In this document: piece after piece, positions 1-11,139 of the stretch | Position numbering within the stretch: the stretch's first letter is position 1 | Layout: every line of letters starts with the position of its first letter | From: Cornus controversa | Lineage: Eukaryota; Streptophyta; Magnoliopsida; Cornales; Cornaceae | NCBI GenBank assembly: GCA_026545225.1 | Contig: CM048852.1 | Coordinates: 9,100,501-9,164,500 of the forward strand | Reading direction: 5' to 3' | Length of the DNA stretch: 64,000 bases | Notes under the pieces: generated by a model | Database searches by the model: none | Told to the model about the DNA's origin: nothing | Seen by the model: only the letters and a program-made list of their open reading frames with translations | Translations under genes and position numbers: made by a program

Positions 1-541
1 AGTCCTAATCCAATTAGGAATTAATTAGGGTTTCCCGCAGCACTAATCAGGTGGGTTTTTCCTGCTGACTTCGGCCCGACTTTTGACCCACTAGAAGTCC
101 GATTCATGGAATTTTCGTGAAATACAAAAGTGTGCAGAATCAAATTTCGTTCAACCCTACGCGAGAATTATGTCAATTTGAGGCTCGGAAATAAGACTTC
201 TGGTCCGTTTTCCAAAACGGGATTAAGACTGCATTATGCGCAGATTTGGGCTTCAGGCCCGAAACCTTCTTAAGCAGCTGTAATTCTCTTGGACCTCTTC
301 CTTGGGCTGATTTGAGTTAAAATAAATGGTTGAGTGAATCTCCTTGATGTAGGCTTCATCTCACCATCTTGGATGTCTTCTTTAAAAGCCCAAAATTCTG
401 GTTTTAACTGAAATAATTATTAAGGCCCTGAAAATACAGAAAACACTAAAAACAAAGTAAAATCACAAAATAATCTATCACTAAGAGAATAAAATACATA
501 AGTTAAGAGGCTAGAATGCGTAACATTCAACGCCTATCACA
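1..541 (-). repeat. 3' LTR of the gag-protease element, partial
   Basis: Identical to 6161-6701 except for two CpG-site transitions near positions 116 and 176. Ends in CA on the plus strand, directly next to the polypurine tract at 542. The remainder lies left of the window. Confidence 0.9.
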
Positions 542-580
542 CCCCCAAACTTACATATTGCTAGTCCCTTAGCAATAGAA
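542..580 (-). other. Polypurine tract with adjoining stem-loop
   Basis: On the minus strand the tract AAGTTTGGGGG abuts the 3' LTR start TGTGATAGG. Immediately upstream of it (plus strand 559-578) is a perfect inverted repeat, arms ATTGCTA/TAGCAAT with loop GTCCCT. The same pairing occurs in the second element at 62555-62592. The tract primes plus-strand DNA synthesis; a function for the stem-loop is inference. Confidence 0.8.
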
Positions 581-2160
581 TAAAACAAAACTAAAACAAA
601 GGAAACTAACAAATACTAACTAAACTACCAAACTCCACTTTCGTGGGAGAAACGATTGCATTTAGCATATGCAACAAGCCTTTAAACCCCTAGGTTCCCC
701 CTAGTGGACGAGTATAGTCTCGTGAGGGTTTCCAGAAATGTTACCCACAAACATTCAAAATTCTGTTTCAACATTAATTCAAGAAGAAGATTACAATATA
801 TAGTTACAAACTTGCATTCAAGAATAGTTTCAAACTTTCAAATCTTATAATTCAAACCAATGGTCCCCATGCATAATTCACATCAACATATCTCAAAATA
901 ATCAACTCTAGTCCCCTCGTGTAAAGTGAACTAGCAATCATCTTATGTAGCATAACTCAGTTCTGAATATATTAAGGCACATACCCTTTCAATTCACTAG
1001 CTCCCCTTATTGAAATCATACTTCCCAACATGATTACATGACTTTTCATTTTTTTTTTCATCATTCCTTTTTTTTTCATTGCTTTATTGGTTGTGCAATG
1101 TCTTGATCTATTAAGCTTTCTGAAAGATCCATGTAGCAAGCTTTCAGTCAGTGACTCCCAAACCAGACGGCTTTAGGGCACTAGGCTTTAAGATACCCTG
1201 AAGACCTAATTACTCGAATCAGTCAGGCTACAAATCAAGACAACCAATGCTAATCTTTTCTCACCCTTTCACTTTTGACGCGAACACTCCGTGCTTCCTG
1301 AGGCATAGAGGCCCGGTTACTCATGAAAAGGATCAAATTGATTTGCTTATTCATCACTTTTTTTTTTCTTTTTCTTTTTTCATTGAAGTCAAGTATAACA
1401 CATTATCGGTACTCATTCTCAAGAGATACTAATTAATATCAAGCATATGTAACTCAATAACCCAAAACATAGGTTTATACCCCACAAGATTATGCTAGTG
1501 TGTCTGTGCATGTAAGGAAACTAAAATTAATCACTTCAAAACATGTTATTGCAAACCATGATTCAAACCACTTAATTTAAATCACTGTTTTCAAAATTTT
1601 CAAACATACTCAAAAATTGCAAGTTAAGCACCTACATAAGGTATTAATCCCTTGAATGATGTCAAAACATTCTATCTAAAAATAAAACAAAATAAAATAA
1701 AATAAACAAACTAAGAAAATAAAATAAAATAAAATCCTAATACAAAAGAATTTCACACAAATTTCCCCCATATGCAATAAGGCACATAAATAGGCATCGC
1801 CTCACCCCCAAACTTAAACTGTACATTGTCCTCAATGGACACCCAATTGAAGCATAGAGAAGAGTAAGAACGATGTTACCAGGACCAAAGAGTAGTGGCA
1901 AGAAAATAGAGCACACCAATTGCATGAAGGCAATGAAAGCACTCCCCCAAACTTGGATGCTACAACCTGTCAAAACAACCACTAAACACCAAGACCAAGT
2001 GAAAATAGGGGAAAGAGAATAAAAAGAAATAAATAAAATAAAATATAATAAAATGAAACGATCAAAGTCATTGAATACAAAGGAGAGGGGAAAGAGAAAA
2101 AAAATTTAAAAAAAAATTTTTTTTTTTTTTTTAAAATTTTTTTTTTTTTAATTTTTAATT
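581..2160 (-). other. Noncoding 3' internal region of the gag-protease element
   Basis: No credible gene. It holds T-rich runs and a block at about 1085-1320 that is strongly conserved in the second element (63090-63330), with its best core at 1277-1319. A second copy of the polypurine motif lies at 1805-1815, followed by a short inverted repeat (CATTG/CAATG, loop TCCT) at about 1823-1836. A third motif copy is near 1943. Confidence 0.6.
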
Positions 2161-2179
2161 TTAATTTTTTTTTTTTTTT

Positions 2180-2420
2180 GATTGGGCGATCGATCCCCCC
2201 TTGGCTGGGCGATCGATCGCCCACCTGGGAAAAATTTTCCAAAAAAAAAAAAATTTTGTTTTTTTTTTTTTTTTTTTTTTTTTTTCTGCTGGGCGATCGA
2301 TCCCCCTACAGGGGGGCGATCGATCGCCCCTACTGGTCCGAACTGGGCTGTCCATCGCCCAAGATCGACCGGGAAGGGTATTTTTGAGTCTCCATCGCCC
2401 AAGGTCGACCGAGAGGGCCT
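2180..2420. repeat. Palindromic GATCGATC repeat cluster beside poly-T/poly-A runs
   Basis: Four copies of GGGCGATCGATCsCCC-like palindromes occur at about 2184, 2208, 2291 and 2315, in two pairs separated by long A and T homopolymers. They are followed by a direct pair of CCATCGCCCAAGRTCGACCG units near 2352 and 2391. The cluster is GC-rich within an AT-rich element. It lies just downstream, in element sense, of the gag-protease stop. Confidence 0.75.
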
Positions 2421-2660
2421 TTTTTCGCCTGTTTTGGGTCCGAATACCCCGACACACCTCTCGGCATCCCTCGGAAGCAACTACAACATCAAAACTTCAA
2501 AGAAAACTCATTAAAACACACTTAAAATTGAAAGAAAAACTAAGAAAACATGAACTAAAAATTAAAAGAAAGAAAACTAAAGAAATTAAATGGATAGAAA
2601 TACATACAACCCCTACAATTTAACGTCCGTAGGCGACGGTCATCGACTTCAATTGAAAGT

Positions 2661-4964
2661 TCACCCAATGCCACATCGCTTGAGGATATTTAACTTCATC
2701 CCCTCTATATGATCCTCACCTCCTTGTGTCAAACTCGAAGTACCCGGAAGGATCGCATTGGCTTCTAAAAATATATATCCTTCCCTTGAATTCAATTCAA
2801 ACCATGGAAGAGACTCCATTGATGGCACTAGAGGAGTGCTAGAAAGAGAAGAAAATGGGTCAATCGGAATCTTCCAAGGTGGCTTATCTTTCATGGCCAC
2901 TAACTCAAGCATATCATTCACCCCCGCGATGGACTTCACATCATCTCGAGATAGGGCAAACGGGGCAATTTCTTCCACACAATCACCAATTTCATCTATG
3001 AAGAAACACTCATTCTCATCTGGAGGCTGTTCAATGGCATTAAAAATATTCAATTTTACCTTCATGTTGCCAAATGATATATCCATGATCCCCGCTCTAC
3101 AATTAACACGAGCATTAGCAGTAGCTAGAAACGGACGACCAAGGATGACTGGAATGTGCCTCTTCGGATTATGCACTGGCTCGGTATCTAGAACAATGAA
3201 GTCCACTGGGAAATAGAATTTATCCACCTTGATGATGACATCTTCAATGATCCCACGAGGTCGTTTGGTTGATCTATCCGCAAACTGCAAAACCACCGTG
3301 GTAGGCTTCAATTCTCCCAAACCCAACTGTAGGTAAACCGAGTAAGGCAATAAATTCACACTTGCACCTAAATCCAGAAGAGCTTTTTCCACATGGTGCT
3401 CCCCAATGATACATGAGATAGTTGGAGCACCAGGATCTTTGTACTTGGGAGGAGTGCACTGCTGAATTATAGAACTCACTTGTTGTGGCAGCATCACTCT
3501 CTTTGGAACATGGCTCATTGATCTCCTTTTCTGAGTGCACAAGTCCTTCAAGAATTTGGCATAAGGAGGAATCTGTTTGATGGCATCAAGGAGTGGTATA
3601 TTAATCTTCACTTGTCGAAACACCTCCATCATGTCATGCAACTTGTCTCCTTGTTTCCTCAACTTGGATGCTTCTCTTAAACGTTGTGGGAAAGGAGCTT
3701 TGGGCTCATATAAATTTTCAGCAATTGGACTCATGAGCACCTCTTCTTGATCATTCTTCTTCTCCCCCACCTTGTTATCAATTACTTTTCCACTTCTCAA
3801 AGTGGTGATGGCTTGAACCTCCTCAAGATGTGGGTTGCTCAAAGAATCATGCATCCCTCTAGGATTGGTAATGGGTTGACTTGGTAGCTTTTCCTCTTCT
3901 CTTTTACTCAAGGCATTGGCAAGTTGTCCAAACTGAGATTCTAGTTTGGCAATTGATTGAGAGTGAGAATGTACCAATTGAGCAGTGGATTGAAGTACTT
4001 CAGCAATAGAGTCAAGCTTGTCAAGTTTTGCTAGGGCAAGCATCATCTTATCTTCAAGAGCCGAACTCTTTGGTGGCATAGGAACTTGTGCTTCATATGG
4101 TTGTGGAGGCACATAGTTTTGAGGATGAAAAGTGGGCTGAATTACTGAAGATGGATTAGAAACTTGACCAGTTGCCATGAGTTTTACCATTCTTTGTGCC
4201 ACAGCATCCACAATGGTAGACATAGCATGTTGTAAAGAATTGTCACTAAGGTTCTCGAACAAAGTCCATGCTTCATCTTCGCTTTTTAACATGAAAGTAC
4301 CCCCACATGATGCATCCACCATCTGTTTGTTACTCTCTGTTAGCCCCTCATAGAAACACTGCACTAACTGCCACTTTAGAACTTGGTGATGAGGACACTT
4401 CCTAATAAGGTCCTTGAATCTCTCCCATGTCTCATAAAATTGTTCCCCCTCAAATTGAGAGAAACCAGTGATAGCACGTCTGAATTGATTGGTCCTCCCT
4501 ATCGGAAAATATTTCTTCAAGAACTCACTTTGCATTTGAGTCCATGTAGTGATAGAGCATGTCGGTAGAGATCTGAACCAATACTTGGCTTTCTCCTTTA
4601 GAGAGAATGGAAAGAGTCGCATCCTGAAAGCATCTTCTGAGAAGTTATGAATTTTTGTAGTTGAACAAACTTCTATAAAATCATCTAAGTGCTTGTATGG
4701 ATCTTCATCAGTCAGCCCAAAGTAGGATGGCAACATCTGAATGATACTGGGCTTGATCTCATAGCTCTGTGAAGTCACATTAGGCAATTGAAATTCAGCT
4801 GGCGAATTGTATGTCTCTGGGACATAGTAATCTCTGAGTAAACGCGCCCTCTCCATGACAGCATTAGGCACAATATTGTTGTCCTCATTGTTATCACGCA
4901 CACCGGCCATGACATCAATAATCTCTTCCTCTTGCTCAGTGGTATGGTGATTGAAGTCCTTCAA
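2661..4964 (-). CDS. Retroelement Gag-protease polyprotein
   Basis: A 767-residue frame. Residues about 60-260 match the retrotransposon Gag fold (motif YWFRSLP, then FLKKYFP and ETWERFKDLIRKCPHH). A low-complexity linker with Gln/Ser-rich stretches follows. Residues about 520-660 form a retropepsin-like aspartic protease with LLDLGASVNLLP and ILGRPFLATA, both typical of plant Athila/Tat-type proteins. No CCHC zinc knuckle is visible. Gag would form the particle and the protease would cleave it. The first Met (MKDFNHH) is chosen because the frame is open just upstream only briefly; Met-19 is an alternative start. The frame is uninterrupted, in keeping with the young LTRs. Confidence 0.85.
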   Translation of the reverse strand: MKDFNHHTTEQEEEIIDVMAGVRDNNEDNNIVPNAVMERARLLRDYYVPETYNSPAEFQLPNVTSQSYEIKPSIIQMLPSYFGLTDEDPYKHLDDFIEVCSTTKIHNFSEDAFRMRLFPFSLKEKAKYWFRSLPTCSITTWTQMQSEFLKKYFPIGRTNQFRRAITGFSQFEGEQFYETWERFKDLIRKCPHHQVLKWQLVQCFYEGLTESNKQMVDASCGGTFMLKSEDEAWTLFENLSDNSLQHAMSTIVDAVAQRMVKLMATGQVSNPSSVIQPTFHPQNYVPPQPYEAQVPMPPKSSALEDKMMLALAKLDKLDSIAEVLQSTAQLVHSHSQSIAKLESQFGQLANALSKREEEKLPSQPITNPRGMHDSLSNPHLEEVQAITTLRSGKVIDNKVGEKKNDQEEVLMSPIAENLYEPKAPFPQRLREASKLRKQGDKLHDMMEVFRQVKINIPLLDAIKQIPPYAKFLKDLCTQKRRSMSHVPKRVMLPQQVSSIIQQCTPPKYKDPGAPTISCIIGEHHVEKALLDLGASVNLLPYSVYLQLGLGELKPTTVVLQFADRSTKRPRGIIEDVIIKVDKFYFPVDFIVLDTEPVHNPKRHIPVILGRPFLATANARVNCRAGIMDISFGNMKVKLNIFNAIEQPPDENECFFIDEIGDCVEEIAPFALSRDDVKSIAGVNDMLELVAMKDKPPWKIPIDPFSSLSSTPLVPSMESLPWFELNSREGYIFLEANAILPGTSSLTQGGEDHIEGMKLNILKRCGIG

Positions 4965-5167
4965 AAGAAAACAAAAATAGAATAATACAAATTAGTAGCA
5001 AAATAAAAATTATATAAAAAAAATAAATAAATAAAACAAGTTAGTATCTAAAAATAAAACAAAAACAAAATTAAAAGAAAAATATAAAAATTAAAAAAAA
5101 AAAAAAAATTCTAAACTAAAAATTCAATTAAAACTAATTCTGTAAAATCCAATCAATCAAATAGATA

Positions 5168-5186
5168 ATCCCCGGCAACGGCGCCA
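5168..5186 (-). other. Primer binding site (tRNA-Asp)
   Basis: The minus strand reads TGGCGCCGTTGCCGGGGAT, complementary to the 3' end of plant tRNA-Asp(GTC). It lies five bases inside the 5' LTR, the normal place. This fixes the LTR boundary at 5192 and the orientation. Confidence 0.9.
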
Positions 5187-5191
5187 AAAAT

Positions 5192-6701
5192 TGATTCGTG
5201 TGTGAGTGTGACTCAAAAAGTATACCAATTAAAATTTTCCACACTTCGCAATAGAACGAATTCTTTGCAGAATAGGGCTATCGAAAGGAATGGGTATCGT
5301 ACCTCAGGGATTATGTTCTGACGAGTTGGAACACAGAACTAATTCTAATTAAATTTATAAGAAAAGAATTCTGATTTTTAACTAATTAAAAAGATAAAAT
5401 AAAATAAATCAAAGGTAAACAGATAATGAAGATAATAAGAGAGAAACCTAGGGTGTTTGACTTCGCCACTAACTCCACAATCAATGGTCAATTGAATCAA
5501 CTATAGGGGAATTACATCATGCATAAGTGGTGTCGGTGGCTACAAGCTCACCTTCATCCGTCAAGAAGATAACATATGATTAAGGCTAAGCCATGGACTA
5601 TCTTCGATTGGCATGGGCCATCTGCCTAACTACTCTAATCTAGGGTGCAGTATGGTTCATCTTCTCTAGGCATAATCCATCAAAGCTCATAACAATATAT
5701 TCAGTGATTACCATTGTGTAATAATCTCTCTCATGATCACAGAAAACAAAAGAGATTGAGTTCAATAACAACAACTAAATATCTAAGACAAGATAAGAAA
5801 TCATTGAGATTGAATTTACAAGACTTTTATTGCTCAATTCATTAATAAGAATCCTCACAATTACACAATCTATGCATGTATATAAAGGTCCCCAATAATT
5901 AAAACAATCAAACCATTGATGCTTTGTTAGGGCTACATCAAAACCCTAGTGGATGAACTAGCCGCTCATGGTAGAAGAAGAAGCTTCAACTGTTGAGGAA
6001 GAAGACATCATCTTTCTGAATTACGCGTATGACTTCGTTCTCCAATGGCTCTGCAATATGTTTCTGTTCTCTTCAGCCCTCTCAGACTCTCCAATCTCTG
6101 TGTAAGCTCCCCCAATTCAGCCTCCAAGTCTTCCTTTTATTCCCCAAGAGAATTCACCAAAGTCCTAATCCAATTAGGAATTAATTAGGGTTTCCCGCAG
6201 CACTAATCAGGTGGGTTTTTCCTGCTGACTTCGGCCCGACTTTTGACCCACTAGAAGTCCGATTCACGGAATTTTCGTGAAATACAAAAGTGTGCAGAAT
6301 CAAATTTCGTTCAACCCTACGCGAGAATTATGTCGATTTGAGGCTCGGAAATAAGACTTCTGGTCCGTTTTCCAAAACGGGATTAAGACTGCATTATGCG
6401 CAGATTTGGGCTTCAGGCCCGAAACCTTCTTAAGCAGCTGTAATTCTCTTGGACCTCTTCCTTGGGCTGATTTGAGTTAAAATAAATGGTTGAGTGAATC
6501 TCCTTGATGTAGGCTTCATCTCACCATCTTGGATGTCTTCTTTAAAAGCCCAAAATTCTGGTTTTAACTGAAATAATTATTAAGGCCCTGAAAATACAGA
6601 AAACACTAAAAACAAAGTAAAATCACAAAATAATCTATCACTAAGAGAATAAAATACATAAGTTAAGAGGCTAGAATGCGTAACATTCAACGCCTATCAC
6701 A
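5192..6701 (-). repeat. 5' LTR of the gag-protease element (1510 bp)
   Basis: Bounded by TG at 5192 and CA at 6701 on the plus strand. It contains the promoter for the gag transcript by family logic, but no clear TATA box was chosen. A related but diverged LTR lies at 61106-62554 (shared words such as GCAATAGAACGAAT and TAACATTCAACGC). Confidence 0.88.
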
Positions 6702-7421
6702 CGTGGTAGGGTTTATATGACACCTACAGTACCCAAATTGTCAGCCACTTTCTAGTGGGGGACTGTCATTGCCACTTTCTGGTGGAAGACTGTCACTGCC
6801 AACTTCTTGTGGAAGTTGATATCATCAAGAAATTTCAGCATGTGAAAGGCCAATAGGAGAGTGACACGTGGCAAATTAATTGATTCAAAATATAGTTAAA
6901 AGTACATGTGGAAAAAGCTGAATGAGTTGGTTGAGGGAAGTACCTAAAAACTAGAAGAAATTAACTCTAAGACATGGGACACATAGCAACATTTGACTGG
7001 AAGGATGCGTGAGAATTTTCAGCAAAAAATGCATCTACCATCATGCTAAAAAGTAGCAAGAAGTGCAGAACGTGGCTCAAATGTGGGGAACAAACTCAGA
7101 ATAACAAGGAAAACGTGGGACACATGACATTATTTTATTTGAAGGACACGTGGGGGGTTTTAGTGGAAGTCATAATTGCCAGTAATTGCCATTGGAACTG
7201 TTAGCAGTAAATGCTTTACAAAATGGGAGAACATTGTCTCAAGCATACAAGCACTATGAGAAGATCAAGGAGAACTTGAGACATGTGACAAATTATGATC
7301 ATTACCTTGTGAAAGTCTTCAACCGCTATTGAAAGCATCACTGGTAAATCTCATTTGAGAACTATTGATTTGAAGCTCTGTAAATTATAGAGGAGACATG
7401 GGCTCAAACATGCAAGAATAA
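6702..7421. other. Unidentified promoter-like DNA, left half
   Basis: No coding potential. It has imperfect internal repeats (CACTTTCT(A/G)GTGG(G/A)GACTGTCA near 6750-6795) and repeated ACGTGGgAcACATGrCA-like words carrying G-box (CACGTG) cores. It seems to continue at 13618 across a solo LTR insertion; the right half has a TATA box. It could be an LTR or an endogenous pararetrovirus (Caulimoviridae) noncoding region; the family is not settled. Confidence 0.35.
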
Positions 7422-8639
7422 TGTAATACCCCGTAATTTGAGGATATTTATTTTGGATTTTTATTTATTTAAATTATTTATTTTGTGGTGTTTTCAATGC
7501 TTTAGTTAATTTTTGTGAATGCTTGTTCTATGTTTTGTTTAATGTAGATGGTTAATTAATTGGTGCTAAGTGTTGATTGATTTTAAATATTTGATGTTTG
7601 TAAAATATTTGTTTGTAATGAAGATTCTTCTTTTAAATAAAATATGTGCGTTTTGGGGCTAAATTTCCTTTTATTTTTAGTTATTTTTCAAGTTGGGCTA
7701 GACTATTGGGTTGGGCTATATATATTTTTATATATTAATATATAGGTGGGCTAAATATTTTTATATTTATTATTTTAATTATTTAGGAATCATTTTAGTT
7801 TTCCAGAAAAGAAAAATAATAGAATAAAGAAAATAAAAATTAGGGTTCAATAGTTCCTACGCACAAGAGTTTCTACGCACAAACAAGGAGAGAACGGTAG
7901 ATGCCGAAAAAAGGGAGAGAATGTGATTTTGCTCAAAATCATAAGGCAAGTTCAATCTCTTCACTTCCCCTTTGAACTTGTAAACATAGATTTTTATTCT
8001 GTTAGTTGATGTGTATCTATAGACATGTATATAATTATGTGTTAGTATGTATATACCTGTTAAGGGGGCTTTCGTAGATTATGCATGAATAATTTGCGAA
8101 TTTGGTAATGCTATGGTGTAAATTCTCATATGTATAAACGAGTATATATAGGTATATAGGCTGGTATATATATACATATATAAACATGAAATTCATAGAT
8201 GAATTAAACTCTATTTTTGATGAATTTTGATCTGATTAAATTATTTATCTTGCTCTCCCGAATAATTCTTGTTAGTTTGGTTGCAAATCGTTGAGTAATT
8301 TGACGGAATTTGGAGTTTGAATTTGAAGAACCCTAAAACTTGAATTTGGGGTTTTTTTATTTTGGCCGCGGATGGAGGGAATTTGGATACCAATGTGTAG
8401 CTTAGATCAAGAGAAGCATTTTGGTATAAAAAAAAGTGAAGTTTGATGGCCAGAAGTGACCTAAAACCCACCAGAAAGGGGCTCCCTACACGTTGGAACA
8501 GTGCACCCAGGCTAAAGGTTGAAGAAGCTTCGACCAGCGCGTGGCGCGCGTGAGGCCAGCACAGTCCACTGGCATGGACCGAAAAAGTGGTGATACGGTC
8601 CCACTCACCAAGCCCAACCACTGGGCCCAGTTTGGGCCG

Positions 8640-9000
8640 AGTCCGGAATATTTAATATTTCCTTTTAATTTTTAAATCATTTTTAAATGGAAAAAATAGG
8701 AAAAATATTTTAAATTACTTTTAAATTCCAGAAAATTTTTGAAAAATTCAAATTTATCTTTTTTGGACAGAAAATACTTGGGACTTTAATTTCAAGACGA
8801 AAAAAGTTCCCTTGGTTGTAGATTTAGCACAAAAAGTGTATTTTAATGTTGGGATTTTTAGTATATTTTAAATTTCCAAAAAGTTTTAGAAAATTCTCAG
8901 AAATTTTAATAAGACTTTTTATTGACAGTTTGTGCACGGAAACCTAGGCTAAAGATAGGTTTAGATATATTTGATGTTTAAATTGAAATGAAGATTTTTG
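8640..9000 (+). repeat. Degenerate LTR-internal repeats (about two units)
   Basis: AT-rich units with TTTTAAATT...CAGAAAATT and a FAMILY word like CTTGGGAcTTTAATTTCAAGtCGAAA. They match the longer arrays at 10440-11110 (inverted) and 47000-48180. Confidence 0.5.
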
Positions 9001-10043
9001 TGGGATTTTTCTTTTTAATTAATTACTTTTTTTTTAATTGTTTCTTTGCTATCATAAACGTACTTTGTTAATTGTATGATATTTAAATCAGTATATGAGA
9101 GTATATTAAACTTGTTTACTTTCATGGTATGGTGTGTTATTTTATTTGTTTAATTATTTAATGTGGCAATAGGATTTTCATGATATTAATTAGCATACTT
9201 TTAAGTATGTTAGATTATTAATTTAAAAGGAATATGGAGGCATGTCATGATTTCCAGATACCTAATAAGATATCGGTACATTATACTTGAAGGCATGTAA
9301 GGATTGCCAAATACCTAATACAGTATCTATATTGAAATACCCCCCAGAAAATTTCGCGCATGAGGTGGCCAGTCTCATACACAAAACCTGAGGAATATTA
9401 ACCACTGATAGCAACAAGCATAGATGCAAAAGACAGAAATAGAACAATTGCTAAAAGCTGAACAGAAATCCCATTGAATTGAAAATAATTGATAAATAAA
9501 TCATTAAATTCTGGTAATACAATTTGAAAGTCCCGTAACCCAAGGACCCCTTAACCAGAAAGAAATAAAAGTTCAACACTTAAATTAAAATCCAAAACCA
9601 AAACCTCTAAATGAGTTCATAGTTTTATTCCTAAAGAAAAAGTAGATTCCTACCCTGAGACTGGTGAGAATAGATGTCTGTCACAGCCCAACCCTAGTAC
9701 TCTATCCTCGCGGGGGAAACTGCTTGGGACCTGAAATATCAACAAAGTGGGTTAAACCCACGAGCAAGTTCTATCTACTACATCCCAATCAGAGAATCAA
9801 TATACACACCCTCAATGTGAGGGACACAATAGATAAATATACGTTCAACCCCTCAGTTTATTTTTTTATTCAGTTCATACTTTTAAAGATACAAATCATC
9901 TCATATATTTCCTCAACAACCCTTACAATGTAAAAACGATCCCCTTCTTTATGTTCACAAATCAAGATACACATGTATGTATTTTATGAAACCTATGCAA
10001 TCATGATATGCCGATTATGATGCATGAATACATTAATAGGGAT

Positions 10044-10225
10044 GGGCGATCCTGACACGCCGGGCAATCCTTACATGCCAAATAAAAATATAGACACCTT
10101 ATTAGGTATGGGCGATCCTGACACGCCGGGCAATCCTTACATGCCAAATAAAAATATAGATACCTTATTAGGTATGGGCGATCCTGACACGCCGGGCAAT
10201 CCTTACATGCCAAATAAAAATTACA
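10044..10225. repeat. 66-bp tandem repeat, three near-identical copies
   Basis: Units begin at 10044, 10110 and 10176 with GGGCGATCCTGACACGCC; units 1 and 2 differ at one base and unit 3 ends early. Each contains TTACATGCC and CCTTATTAGGTAT. It is the inverted form of the GGCATGTCAGGATTGCC repeats in the other chromovirus LTRs. Confidence 0.9.
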
Positions 10226-10439
10226 AAAGCATTCCCAATATGAAATAATAAATAAACAAGATGTATTATGACTTTTAATTTGCACAGACTACCAATTTGA
10301 ATTATCAGCTATGCAATTATCCCTATATGACAAATCATTCACAACTGAACCTAAATCAAGTATCTCATGTGCATTTATATATATGATAAGCACAATTGAT
10401 TAAATCAAAATAACATAACACCCATTAGAGGGAACACTT

Positions 10440-11110
10440 CCTCAAACCAATCTCCAATGCCCTCAAATCTCCGCGGGGATCTAAACTTACTTTTATCTAG
10501 GTTTCTGGGCCTATTTCACTTCTAAGAACACTAAGAAAATATTCTGGAATTTTCTGAAATTTAAAACATTTTTAAATAAACCAAAGAAGGTGAAAATCCA
10601 ACTTTTAGGCACTTTAAAAATTAATTGAACACCAAGGAAAGCTCAAATCGAGGTGAAAATTTAAACCCAAGGTCATTTAATCTCTAAACAGTTATAGAAA
10701 AATTTTGGGAATTTTTGGAATTTCAGAAGTATTTTCTAAAATTACAGAAAGTGAAAAACCCAGCTTTTGGACACTTTAAAATTCAATTGAACAACAAGGA
10801 AAGATCATTTTGAGTTGAAACTTTAAACCCAAGTGTATTTAACCTCCAAAGAGTTACAGTAAAAATTTGGGAATTTTTGGAGTTGTAAAAGTATTTTCTA
10901 AAATTACAAAAAGGGTAAAAGACAGCTTTTGGGTACTTTTAAAAATTAATTGGACAACAAGGGAAAAGTGTTTTGAGTTGAAAATTTAAAATTAAGTGTA
11001 TTTAACCTCCAAGATCATACAGTAAAATTTTCAGAATTTTTGGAATCATGAGAGTATTTTTAAAAAAATGATTTTTCAAATTTTCAAGTTTTTCCAAAAA
11101 TTTCAAAAAT
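10440..11110 (-). repeat. Degenerate tandem units of about 160 bp inside the LTR
   Basis: Three to four units with TTTTGAGTTGAAAnTTTAAA, TTTAACCTCCAA and TTTTCTAAAATTACA words. On the minus strand they match the array at 47000-48180, so they belong to the LTR family. Confidence 0.65.
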
Positions 11111-11139
11111 TCAAAAAAAATATTAAAATATATCAGAAT

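Larger units (their letters stand above)
1..6701 (-). mobile_element. Young gag-protease-only LTR retroelement (TR-GAG-like, Ty3/Gypsy lineage)
   Basis: An LTR element read on the minus strand. Its 5' LTR is 5192-6701; its 3' LTR is 1-541 and is cut by the window edge. The internal part (542-5191) has a primer site matching tRNA-Asp, one long gag-protease frame and about 2 kb of noncoding DNA before the polypurine tract. No reverse transcriptase or integrase frame is visible, so it would depend on a helper; plant elements of this layout are called TR-GAG. The gag and protease resemble the Athila/Tat side of Ty3/Gypsy. The LTR copies overlap for 541 bases with two differences and no gaps, both CpG transitions, so the insertion is very recent (order 0.1-0.3 million years at usual plant rates). 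It looks whole for its type. The right flank starts CGTGG; the left flank is outside the window. Confidence 0.88.

Noticed and set aside
2148-2623. Open frames with poly-Lys or poly-Phe
   Set aside because: They are translations of A/T homopolymers in the noncoding part of the retroelement.
2758-3540. Other frames overlapping the gag-protease gene
   Set aside because: Shorter, without domain similarity, and inside a clearly coding frame.
10001-10285. Overlapping open frames on both strands with 22-residue protein repeats; repeat array could also suggest CRISPR
   Set aside because: The 66-bp repeat period is a multiple of three, so any stop-free frame stays open. The repeats are contiguous with no spacers and lie within a plant LTR.
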